Source: UBA10364 sp905182675 (GTDB lineage: Bacteria; Bacteroidota; Bacteroidia; Flavobacteriales; Schleiferiaceae). From it: a stretch of 29,689 nt of DNA. A program made the position numbers and the translations under genes. Positions 15,885 to 22,858 of this stretch are shown piece by piece. How positions within the stretch are numbered: the first letter of the stretch is position 1; each line of letters starts with the position of its first letter. The notes under the pieces were generated by a model. It worked only from the letters and a program-made list of their open reading frames with translations. It did not search any database and was not told where the DNA came from. Where the stretch lies: assembly GCA_963933975.1 (NCBI GenBank), contig CAWVWE010000025.1, positions 1 through 29,689 on the forward strand. Reading direction: 5' to 3'.

Positions 15885-17203
15885 TAAGTTTCGGGGTTAA
15901 TAGTTACTTTGAGTCTAATAAGCTTACGTTGGTCTACACTTTCTACTTTAAAAGTGAAGCGTTCATGGCTGATCATTTCACCCTTTTCAAGGAACTTCCC
16001 TGCGAGTTCAAGGACCAATCCAGCGAGGGTGTCGCTTTCTCCGTCTACAGCATCAAACGTATCTTTTGGATACTGAACAACTCGACAAAAATCAATCAGA
16101 GGTGTCTGTGCTTCGAACACAAAGTTGAAATCATCCAACTTACTATATACAAGGTCGTCATCATCAAATTCATCCGAAATCTCCCCTACAATTTCTTCAA
16201 GCACATCTTCTAAAGAAATTACCCCTGAGGTACCTCCAAACTCATCTACGACAATCGCCAAGTGAATTCTCCTCTGCTGAAATTCCTTTAATAGATCATC
16301 TATCTTCTTGCTCTCTGGCACGAAGAAAGGAACACGAACTAAATCTTGCCAAGCAAATGTATCGATGGCATCCATATATGGCAGTAAATCCTTGACGTAC
16401 AAGAGTCCCTTTATTTGGTCTAGGTTTTCTTCAAAAACGGGAATTCGAGAATAACCACTTTCTGTAATGTGTCCTAATGTTTCAAAGTACTTCGCGGTGA
16501 CGTCCATGGCGATGACAGATGTCCTAGGAGTCATGACTTCTTTAACGGCGGTTGAGCCAAAACGTACAATCCCTTGAAGTATGCGTTGCCCATTATCAGG
16601 GGTTAAATTATCACTAGTGAGCTCCAGTGCTTGCTCTAGATCGTCGACACTTAAACTTGGGCCGCGGCCTTCTATATTGAACCGATTCACGATTTTACTG
16701 AGCCTGCTGCTCAGTGGTCTAAGAACGGAGTGTATTCTTCGAAGTAGAGGACTGGTTTTTTTTGCGAATTCTAGTCGAGCTGCATTGGCATAAACCTTAG
16801 GTAAAATTTCTCCAAACAACAGCAGCATTCCTGTTATCGAGATGATTTCTACAACGAATGTGATCAGAGGGCTCCATTGGTCGTTTGTGAACGTCTCATT
16901 GAGTAAATAAGATGATAAGATGACTATTCCAACGTTAACGAAGTTGTTAGCAATGAGAATGGTGCCTAATAATTCCTCAGGCTTATCTAATAATTCCCTA
17001 ATGGTTTGGTGGTTTTTACCCTCTTCCTCTAATATCTCTTGGTCCGCTGCGCTCAAGGAGAAGAAAGCTACTTCTGAACCTGAAATAAGTGCAGACAGCA
17101 ACAGCAGTAAAGCCAAAACAAGCAAAGATATCGCGACTCCCATGGAAATCGAAGAGCTGACTAAGTAATAGAAATCGGATAAACTTTCAGACGTTGTTTC
17201 CAA
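15884..17203 (-). CDS. gldE: Gliding motility-associated protein GldE (CNNM/CorC-like membrane protein)
   Basis: The chain has a DUF21 (CNNM) membrane domain in the first ~190 residues (IALISGSEVAFFSLSAAD-like signature after TM1, further helices to about 150), then a CBS pair (about 200-330, with VMTPRTSVIAMDV and FQQRRIHLAIVVDEFGGTSG) and a C-terminal CorC/HlyC transporter-associated domain. GldE is a partly redundant partner of GldD in gliding; related CNNM proteins move magnesium. I choose the TTG at 17203: an in-frame stop lies two codons upstream, and the only good alternative, ATG at 17140, would remove residues normally present before TM1. It lies 20 bases after ssb. Confidence 0.93.
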   Translation of the reverse strand: METTSESLSDFYYLVSSSISMGVAISLLVLALLLLLSALISGSEVAFFSLSAADQEILEEEGKNHQTIRELLDKPEELLGTILIANNFVNVGIVILSSYLLNETFTNDQWSPLITFVVEIISITGMLLLFGEILPKVYANAARLEFAKKTSPLLRRIHSVLRPLSSRLSKIVNRFNIEGRGPSLSVDDLEQALELTSDNLTPDNGQRILQGIVRFGSTAVKEVMTPRTSVIAMDVTAKYFETLGHITESGYSRIPVFEENLDQIKGLLYVKDLLPYMDAIDTFAWQDLVRVPFFVPESKKIDDLLKEFQQRRIHLAIVVDEFGGTSGVISLEDVLEEIVGEISDEFDDDDLVYSKLDDFNFVFEAQTPLIDFCRVVQYPKDTFDAVDGESDTLAGLVLELAGKFLEKGEMISHERFTFKVESVDQRKLIRLKVTINPET

Positions 17204-17223
17204 TGTTTAGTTTTTCGTTCGAC

Positions 17224-17682
17224 TTAGAAGGGAAGGTCATCCTCTTCTTGCTTGCCGCTATTATTTGGTACGGAAGGCATTGGAGTGGATACAGGAGACT
17301 GTACTTGATTTTCGTTCCCATATCCTGAATTTGCCTCTCCGTCGGCGCGCGAGGTCAGCATGGTCATTTGATTCGCTTGAATTTCGGTTGTATATCTGTC
17401 AGCACCAGTTTGATCCTGCCATTTCCGGGTCTTAATTCTACCTTCAAGGTATACTTTATGACCTTTTTTTAGGTATTTATGAGCAACGTCAACCAAGCCT
17501 TTAGCATTGATAACAACGCTGTGCCAGTCTGTGTTGCTGACTTTTTGCCCTTCTTTATTGGTGTAAGTTTCAGAAGTTGCAACTGGAAACTTCACCAGGG
17601 AGCCTCCGTTTTCAAAATGCATAATTTCAGGATCCTTTCCTAGGTTTCCTATCAGCATTACTTTGTTTAATGTTCCAGCCAT
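17224..17682 (-). CDS. ssb: Single-stranded DNA-binding protein
   Basis: The 152-residue protein starts MAGTLNKVMLIGNLGKDPEI and has a full OB fold to about residue 110 (HKYLKKGHKVYLEGRIKTRK), then a Gln/Asn/Ser/Pro-rich linker and the acidic tip EEDDLPF, which recruits partner proteins in bacterial SSBs. It coats single-stranded DNA in replication, recombination and repair. It sits between mutY (49 bases away) and gldE (20 bases). A TAACTTTG element at 17714-17721 on the minus strand may give it a promoter of its own within the unit. Confidence 0.97.
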   Translation of the reverse strand: MAGTLNKVMLIGNLGKDPEIMHFENGGSLVKFPVATSETYTNKEGQKVSNTDWHSVVINAKGLVDVAHKYLKKGHKVYLEGRIKTRKWQDQTGADRYTTEIQANQMTMLTSRADGEANSGYGNENQVQSPVSTPMPSVPNNSGKQEEDDLPF

Positions 17683-17713
17683 GTCGAGAATTTTCTAAGT
17701 GTAAACGATATGA

Positions 17714-17721
17714 CAAAGTTA
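17714..17721 (-). promoter_or_regulatory. Possible internal promoter (-7 element) for ssb
   Basis: Read on the minus strand the bases are TAACTTTG, a TAnnTTTG match in the 49-base mutY-ssb gap, about 31 bases before the ssb ATG. No matching -33 element is visible, so this is tentative. Confidence 0.35.
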
Positions 17722-17731
17722 GTTTTTTTCA

Positions 17732-18733
17732 TCAGGTAGACTTGAGCTTATTTTTAACAAAGTTTGCAACGACAATAGGCATGCCTAGCTTGGTCATTTC
17801 TTCCTTCGAATAGAACGATAATGGTTCGCTTAATGTGTTTTGAGGTACTTCCCAAAAATGACAGGTAAGATCTAAATGTGTGAGTTTATGCACAATAGGG
17901 TCTTGCAATAAATGACCATCAGTAGGTTTCGATGATAGCTGAGGAAATTCGTATAAACCAGCCCAAATACCTTTCGTCCCTCTCTTTCGTAATGCCCATT
18001 TATCTGACGTCTGTACAACGGCAAAATGAAAGTCTTTGGCTTTTCGCTTTGAATTCTTGAGCTTCACTGGTAATGCATTTACTTGCCCATTCTGATAGGC
18101 AGAGCAGTCTGAAATTATTGGACATAACTCGCAGGCAGGCTTTTTAGGCGTACAAAGTAGTGCACCGAACTCCATAATTCCCTGGTTGTAATTCGCTGGT
18201 GAAGAAGTACCCTGAATACATTCATTGGCCAATTCTTGAAACAGTGTTATTCCTTTACTACTATTTATGGGTGTGTCAATCCCGAAATACCTACTCAAAA
18301 CTCTATAAACATTACCATCAACTACGCCAACGACCTCATTAAAACAGATGCTTGCAATGGCAGCAGCCGTATATGGACCGATACCCGCGATCGTTAATAG
18401 CTCTTTGTATGTGTTTGGTAATTTTGAGTCATGGTCCCGAACGATCTGTCGTGCTCCCTTCTGAAGGTTGCGAGCTCTATTATAATAGCCTAAACCGGTC
18501 CAAAGTGCAAGTAATTCGTCTTCTGGTGCAGAAGCAAGTCTTTCTACACTGGGAAATGCAGCTAGAATTTTTTCATAGAATGGTGTTCCTTGTGCAACAC
18601 GAGTCTGTTGCATGATGATTTCACTGAGCCAAACTTCGTATGCCACAGGCTGATCCTTACGCCAGGGAAGTTCCCTTTTATAGTCAGTATAGTATTCTTC
18701 TATGTTGATTCTGAAGGTGTTAAAGTTGTCCAC
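17732..18733 (-). CDS. mutY: A/G-specific adenine glycosylase MutY
   Basis: MutY removes adenine mispaired with 8-oxoguanine. The catalytic Glu38 is in SEIIMQQT, the helix-hairpin-helix is at about 114-128 (TIAGIGPYTAAAIAS) with Asp139 in VDGNV, and the [4Fe-4S] loop has the exact C-x6-C-x2-C-x5-C spacing at 194, 201, 204 and 210. A NUDIX-like C-terminal domain (from about 235) reads the 8-oxoG strand. I chose the GTG at 18733 because the next in-frame upstream codons contain no start and the conserved RELPWR begins only at residue 20. The gene starts the mutY-ssb-gldE-gldD unit and is divergent from HU. Confidence 0.96.
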   Translation of the reverse strand: MDNFNTFRINIEEYYTDYKRELPWRKDQPVAYEVWLSEIIMQQTRVAQGTPFYEKILAAFPSVERLASAPEDELLALWTGLGYYNRARNLQKGARQIVRDHDSKLPNTYKELLTIAGIGPYTAAAIASICFNEVVGVVDGNVYRVLSRYFGIDTPINSSKGITLFQELANECIQGTSSPANYNQGIMEFGALLCTPKKPACELCPIISDCSAYQNGQVNALPVKLKNSKRKAKDFHFAVVQTSDKWALRKRGTKGIWAGLYEFPQLSSKPTDGHLLQDPIVHKLTHLDLTCHFWEVPQNTLSEPLSFYSKEEMTKLGMPIVVANFVKNKLKST

Positions 18734-18795
18734 AGGAGGATGTTGAGTTAAACATAAAAATATTCATTAGAGACTGTAAATAAGGAATATACACG

Positions 18796-18803
18796 TATAT
18801 TTG
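18796..18803 (+). promoter_or_regulatory. Putative -7 element upstream of the HU gene
   Basis: TATATTTG at 18796-18803 matches the consensus and is identical to the -7 elements at 9107-9114 (minus) and 9201-9208. It lies 45 bases before the HU ATG. A clear -33 TTTG is not visible; the mutY-HU spacer is AT-rich. Confidence 0.6.
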
Positions 18804-18848
18804 CGCCCCTCAATAACCAGTCGATTAGGACTTAAAAACAAAGAGCAA

Positions 18849-19142
18849 ATGACTAAAGCAGATATCGTAACTAAAATTTCTGATAAAACAGGAATGGAAA
18901 GAGGAGATGTACAAGCTGTTGTAGAAAGTTTCATGAAAGAGATTAAACATAGCCTTGAAGACGGTAACAATGTGTACCTCCGTGGTTTTGGTTCATTCAT
19001 CGTGAAGAAACGAGCACAGAAAACAGGGCGTAACATCTCGAAAAATACGACTATTGTCATACCTGCTCACTATATACCATCATTTAAGCCTGCGAAAGTT
19101 TTCGTTGAAGGCGTAAAAGAAAACGTAGCAGTAGAAGAATAA
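18849..19142 (+). CDS. HU-family DNA-binding protein
   Basis: The 97-residue protein (MTKADIVTKISDKTGMERGD) has the HU/IHF fold: N-terminal helices (AVVESFMKEIKHSLEDG), the beta segment with NVYLRGFGSFIVKKRAQKTG, and the arm sequence GRNISKNTTIVIPAHYIPSFKPA, the last part being the HU arm-and-tail signature. It should bind and bend DNA as a dimer. I prefer the ATG at 18849 over a TTG-initiated frame at 18801, because the upstream residues are not HU-like and would include the promoter element. The TPR gene starts one base after its stop. Confidence 0.95.
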   Translation: MTKADIVTKISDKTGMERGDVQAVVESFMKEIKHSLEDGNNVYLRGFGSFIVKKRAQKTGRNISKNTTIVIPAHYIPSFKPAKVFVEGVKENVAVEE

Positions 19143-19143
19143 A

Positions 19144-19617
19144 TTGAAACGTAATCAACTCATAGTATTGGCCGTTGCTGTAATAACAGCATTCGCTATC
19201 TTCAACCTTCCTCGAACTCCTTATGATGAGGAACAAGGAGGGGACGAAGTCGTGGCAATAAGTGGACTGGATACCAAAGTGGACGAAGCAGTAGCGATCA
19301 TTCAAAGTGGTGAAGGTTCTCCTATGGTGGCCATAGGTATGTTGTTGGAGGTTTTAAAGGAAGATCCTAACCATGAGAAGGCACTCATGTGGTTAGGTAA
19401 TTTTTCTATGATGAGTGGTCAGTGGGAAAAGGCAGTAGATAGATTCCATCAACTTAGCCAGTTACATCCAGAGGAAGAGTTGTACACTCTGAACAAAGTC
19501 CAGGCCATGCTTCAGGTAGGTGATACTTCTGAGGCCGTGACAATAGCAAATGATTATCTAGAAACATATCCAGAAGCAAATCGAATTAATGATTTCGCGA
19601 AGGATTCACAGAATTAA
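19144..19617 (+). CDS. Membrane-anchored TPR protein with TTG start, 157 residues
   Basis: The N-terminus MKRNQLIVLAVAVITAFAIF is a single membrane anchor or uncleaved signal. A soluble tail follows with at least one clear TPR pair, from about residue 63 (GMLLEVLKEDPNHEKALMWL, then GNFSMMSGQWEKAVDRFHQL). The TTG at 19144 is one base after the HU stop. It is the only start that retains the membrane segment, because the next ATG falls after residue 60. No named family is recognised beyond TPR. Position between HU and the small peptide before rng is compatible with co-transcription. Confidence 0.78.
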   Translation: MKRNQLIVLAVAVITAFAIFNLPRTPYDEEQGGDEVVAISGLDTKVDEAVAIIQSGEGSPMVAIGMLLEVLKEDPNHEKALMWLGNFSMMSGQWEKAVDRFHQLSQLHPEEELYTLNKVQAMLQVGDTSEAVTIANDYLETYPEANRINDFAKDSQN

Positions 19618-19638
19618 TAACACTAAAAAATTAGCATT

Positions 19639-19731
19639 ATGCCAAGCGGAAAAAAACGTAAAAGACATAAGATAGCAACGCACAAGCGTAAAAAGCGTCT
19701 AAGAAAGAATCGTCACAAGACGAAAAAGTAA
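19639..19731 (+). CDS. 30-residue basic peptide, COX24/AURKAIP1-like (DUF1713), probable ribosome-associated protein
   Basis: The peptide begins MPSGKKRKRHKIATHKRKKR and ends LRKNRHKTKK; 16 of its 30 residues are Lys or Arg and three are His. It matches my memory of very small Bacteroidota proteins annotated as AURKAIP1/COX24-domain proteins, the family of the mitochondrial ribosomal protein mS38. It is therefore likely to bind rRNA and be a constituent of the ribosome, which is inference. It lies 21 bases after the TPR gene and 9 bases before rng. The ATG is preceded by an A-rich leader (CACTAAAAAATTAGCATT). At 93 bases it is easily missed by gene callers. Confidence 0.85.
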   Translation: MPSGKKRKRHKIATHKRKKRLRKNRHKTKK

Positions 19732-19740
19732 GCCATAGTT

Positions 19741-21261
19741 ATGCGTACAGAATTAGTCATTAGTGCTGATTCTGACCGAGCAGACATTGCACTACTAGAA
19801 GACGGGCGATTACAAGAACTGATTCAGGAAAAAGGAGACGACAGTTTCTCCGTTGGCGATGTCTATTTAGGCACCGTTAAAAAGTTGGCTACTAGCCTAA
19901 ACGCTGCCTTTGTAGACGTTGGTTATGAAAAAGATGCATTTTTGCACTACCACGATCTAGGGCCGCAGATAAATTCCTGGCAGACGTTTCTTCGCCGCAC
20001 TTTAAATGGCAAGCAGCAATCAAACATCACTAATTTTGAAAGTACCTCAAACATTGAAAAAGAGGGAAATATTGGTGATGTCCTCAAGCAAGGAGATCAA
20101 ATTTTGGTTCAAATAACCAAAGAGCCCATTTCGACGAAAGGGCCTAGAATCACCGCTGAGGTTAGTATCGCTGGTCGCTTTGTAGTGCTTGTTCCATTCT
20201 CTAATCGTGTGAGCGTAAGTCAAAAAATACGCGAACGAGACGAAAAGGACAGGCTTAAAAAATTGGTCAGAAGCATCAAGCCAAAAGGCTTTGGTGTAAT
20301 TATACGTACTGTCGCAAAAGGACAGAGCGCGGAGGAATTACAGGTAGATTTAGATAACTTAATGCGAAAGTGGAAAACACTCCACAAGAGCATTAAACGT
20401 TCCAAAAAGCCAGTCAGGATCTTTCGTGAAATGAATAGAGCTAGCGCATTCTTGCGTGATGTTTTCAACGAGAGTTTTGCATCGATCACCATCGATAATC
20501 AAGACTTGTTTGAAGAAATAAAAGAGTATTTGGATGGTATTCATCCAAATGCCTCTAAAATGGTGAAGCTTTACAGTGGTTCAACCCCTTTGTTCCAGTC
20601 TACCAATGTAGATCGTCAAATAAAAGGTGCATTCGGTCAGTCTGTAAGTATGTCGAAAGGCGCTTATTTGATTATCGAGCATACAGAGGCGATGCACGTT
20701 GTAGATGTGAATTCAGGGAACCGTACGAATAAAGCGGAGAATCAAGAGGCAAATGCACTTCAGGTGAATCTCTTGGCTGCTGAGGAAGTCGCTCGTCAAT
20801 TGAGACTTCGTGATATGGGTGGATTGGTTGTAGTTGATTTCATTGACATGAATAGCGCGGAAAACAGACGCCTTATTTATGAGAAAATGACCGAGGATAT
20901 GAAACGCGATAGAGCTCGCCACAAAATCTTGCCTATTTCGAGGTTTGGTTTAATGGAGATGACTAGGCAGCGTGTTCGTCCAGAAACGAAGATTGTCACT
21001 CGTGAGCAGAACCCAGACAGTTTGGTAGAAGCACCTATACAGGTGATCGACACTATAGCAAGTAAACTGGGAGCACTTGAGTTGAAAGAAGTTTTCGTTC
21101 ATGTTCACCCCTTTATAGAGGCATACATAACGAAAGGATTTTTCAAGAGTGTTAAGAAACAGTGGCAAAAGAGGTTCAGTAAAAGAATCGTAGTTGTACC
21201 ACGTGATGCGTTCACCATGTTGGAATGGCGTATTATGGATAAGGATAATAAAGTCCTTTAA
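19741..21261 (+). CDS. rng: Ribonuclease G (RNase E/G family)
   Basis: This is an endoribonuclease for rRNA maturation and mRNA decay. An S1 domain covers about residues 35-140, with the insertion typical of Bacteroidota (about 80-112). The RNase E/G catalytic core carries Asp322 in VVDVNSG and Asp366/Asp369 in VVDFIDM, equivalent to Asp303 and Asp346 of E. coli RNase E. FGLMEMTRQRVRPE follows at about 402. Where E. coli enzymes have the Zn-link CPxCxG, this chain reads ETKIVTREQNPDSLVEAPIQ with no cysteine; as far as I recall this is common in Bacteroidota. At 506 residues it resembles RNase G and lacks the long RNase E degradosome tail. A strong terminator follows 18 bases after the stop. 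Confidence 0.95.
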   Translation: MRTELVISADSDRADIALLEDGRLQELIQEKGDDSFSVGDVYLGTVKKLATSLNAAFVDVGYEKDAFLHYHDLGPQINSWQTFLRRTLNGKQQSNITNFESTSNIEKEGNIGDVLKQGDQILVQITKEPISTKGPRITAEVSIAGRFVVLVPFSNRVSVSQKIRERDEKDRLKKLVRSIKPKGFGVIIRTVAKGQSAEELQVDLDNLMRKWKTLHKSIKRSKKPVRIFREMNRASAFLRDVFNESFASITIDNQDLFEEIKEYLDGIHPNASKMVKLYSGSTPLFQSTNVDRQIKGAFGQSVSMSKGAYLIIEHTEAMHVVDVNSGNRTNKAENQEANALQVNLLAAEEVARQLRLRDMGGLVVVDFIDMNSAENRRLIYEKMTEDMKRDRARHKILPISRFGLMEMTRQRVRPETKIVTREQNPDSLVEAPIQVIDTIASKLGALELKEVFVHVHPFIEAYITKGFFKSVKKQWQKRFSKRIVVVPRDAFTMLEWRIMDKDNKVL

Positions 21262-21278
21262 GGTAAAATAGTGTAAAG

Positions 21279-21316
21279 AAAACCCGGAGTGAACATATGT
21301 TCACTCCGGGTTTTTT
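21279..21316 (+). terminator. Strong rho-independent terminator after rng
   Basis: The arms 21279-21296 and 21297-21314 form a perfect 18-bp palindrome that is GC-rich in the middle of each arm, followed by a six-T run (21311-21316). It ends the HU-TPR-peptide-rng unit. It stops only 16 bases before the recX ATG. Confidence 0.95.
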
Positions 21317-21332
21317 CGTTAACATTGATACT

Positions 21333-21782
21333 ATGACAACATCGGAGGCTTTAAGTAAACTTCAGAACTACTGCGCATATCAGGAACGCAGCCCTTTTGA
21401 GGTAAGTAGAAAGTTAGATCTATTGAAGCTTCCTAGAAATAGACAAGAGGAAGTTCTCGCTACATTAATGGAGGATAACTTTTTAGATGAATACAGGTTT
21501 GCAGAAGCGTACACTCGTGGAAAGCTCAATCAAAAGCATTGGGCTCCGCGTAAAATTCAAGCAGGGCTCAGGCAGCATCGAATACCAACAGTCACCATAG
21601 ATAGGATTGTTGGCCTGATTGATTCCAACACCATATATAAGAACGCATTATACCTGGTTAATAGATGGTTTATGAGCAAGAGTAAAGAACAACTCACTGC
21701 ATCACTACGGCGCCGAGGGTATGATTATGAGATTATTGTGAAGGCCTATGAGGAAATCAAAGAACAAAGCCGCCTCGCTTAG
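21333..21782 (+). CDS. recX: Regulatory protein RecX
   Basis: The 149-residue all-helical protein contains three tandem RecX helical repeats: SALSKLQNYC-like repeat 1 (ERSPFEVSRKLDLL), repeat 2 with LMEDNFLDEYRFAEAYTRGKLNQKHWAPRKI, and repeat 3 with SLRRRGYDYEIIVKAYEEI. RecX binds and inhibits RecA filaments. The frame continues upstream through the terminator, so the ATG at 21333 is the credible start. No recA is nearby. With just 16 bases between terminator and ATG, a separate promoter is hard to place; readthrough or an overlapping promoter is likely. Its stop overlaps the convergent aldolase stop by 4 bases. Confidence 0.9.
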   Translation: MTTSEALSKLQNYCAYQERSPFEVSRKLDLLKLPRNRQEEVLATLMEDNFLDEYRFAEAYTRGKLNQKHWAPRKIQAGLRQHRIPTVTIDRIVGLIDSNTIYKNALYLVNRWFMSKSKEQLTASLRRRGYDYEIIVKAYEEIKEQSRLA

Positions 21783-22798
21783 AATTTCAACAAGGTGTTT
21801 TTCACATTTATTATTCCTTTTGCAGTGATGTCCAGGTGAAAAACCATGCGACATTTTCCAGGGCCCATTTGACTTATCCCTATGCCTTTATCTGCGAGAC
21901 GTGCAATGAAATCACCCTGATCGAGGTCTTCTTGTAATTTAAAAATAAGCACATTAGTTTCTGGTGGAACGACCGATTCAATAATAGGAAGTTTAGCAAG
22001 AAATGCCGCCATGTCTTTCGCTGCATCATGATCAATAGACAAGCGCTCAATGTTGTTTTCCACAGCATAGATAGCCGCTCCGGCTAAAAAACCAGCTTGT
22101 CGCCATCCGCCGCCTATCCTCTTCCTGATTCTGCGAGAATGTTCGATAAATTCTGATGAACCTAAAAGTACAGAGCCTATTGGAGCTCCTAGTCCTTTAG
22201 AAAGACAAATTGAAATGGAGTCAAAGGCTGCGCCATAGTCGCTTTCATGATGTCCTTTTTCTACAAGTGCATTATAAAGCCGTGCGCCATCAAGATGGAA
22301 GGTTAATCCGTTTGAGGCGGCTACAGATCTGAGTGCCTCAATTTCCTCCCATTCGTAACAGGTCCCTCCGCCCTTGTTGGAGGTGTTTTCAACGGCAAGT
22401 AATCGGGTACGTGGAAAGTGAATATCATCAGCTTTTATACAGGATAAAACTCCATCGGGTTGCATGATACCTCTATCGTCTCCAGTGAATGCTACAGAGG
22501 CGTGGGCGTTTGCAGCTATGCCGCCACCTTCATAATTGTAGATGTGCGCGAAGGGATGGCAAATAACCTCGTCACCTGGGCTGAGGTGGGACATTAACGC
22601 GATTTGATTCGCTTGTGTGCCAGATACACAGAACATAGAAGAATCGGTGCCGAACCTTTCCGCCATCATTCGTTCTAGTTTGATTACTGTTGGATCGTCA
22701 CCGAGCACGTCATCACCTACTGGGCTATCCATCATTGCTTTCCGCATGTCAGCTGTGGGCCGCGTTACGGTATCACTACGGAGGTCTACTGTAAACAT
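21779..22798 (-). CDS. ltaE: Low-specificity L-threonine aldolase (PLP-dependent)
   Basis: This enzyme cleaves L-threonine or allo-threonine to glycine and acetaldehyde. The 339-residue chain has the family opening DLRSDTVTRPTADMRKAM, the HIYNYEGGG block, the PLP-contacting HLDGAR at about 168-173 (Asp170, Arg173) and the Schiff-base lysine Lys201 in SICLSKGLGAPIGS. The C-terminal domain resembles fold type I aminotransferase-class enzymes. The ATG at 22798 is strongly supported because the DLRSDT motif begins at residue 5. The gene is convergent with recX with a 4-base overlap of the stops and divergent from prfB (60 bases between starts). Family assignment is firm; stereo-preference is not predictable. 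Confidence 0.93.
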   Translation of the reverse strand: MFTVDLRSDTVTRPTADMRKAMMDSPVGDDVLGDDPTVIKLERMMAERFGTDSSMFCVSGTQANQIALMSHLSPGDEVICHPFAHIYNYEGGGIAANAHASVAFTGDDRGIMQPDGVLSCIKADDIHFPRTRLLAVENTSNKGGGTCYEWEEIEALRSVAASNGLTFHLDGARLYNALVEKGHHESDYGAAFDSISICLSKGLGAPIGSVLLGSSEFIEHSRRIRKRIGGGWRQAGFLAGAAIYAVENNIERLSIDHDAAKDMAAFLAKLPIIESVVPPETNVLIFKLQEDLDQGDFIARLADKGIGISQMGPGKCRMVFHLDITAKGIINVKNTLLKF

Positions 22799-22843
22799 CT
22801 TTTTAGAAGCTTTAGATTCTGCGTGAAGATAGCACGGGATGCT

Positions 22844-22851
22844 TAACTTTG
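22844..22851 (+). promoter_or_regulatory. Putative prfB -7 element, implying near-leaderless mRNA
   Basis: TAACTTTG matches TAnnTTTG and ends 7 bases before the prfB ATG. With a start site 5-7 bases after the element, the mRNA would begin at or within a few bases of the ATG. A weak -33 (TTCTG ending at 22821) is 22 bases upstream. Confidence 0.5.
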
Positions 22852-22858
22852 CTATTCT

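Noticed and set aside
18734..18745. AGGAGG on the plus strand near the mutY start, considered as a Shine-Dalgarno sequence.
   Set aside because: It is upstream of no plus-strand start codon at a usable distance (the HU ATG is about 110 bases away), and mutY is on the opposite strand, where it reads CCTCCT.
18801..18848. Upstream extension of the HU gene from a TTG at 18801.
   Set aside because: The added 16 residues are not HU-like and the TTG lies inside the TATATTTG promoter element; the ATG at 18849 fits the family exactly.
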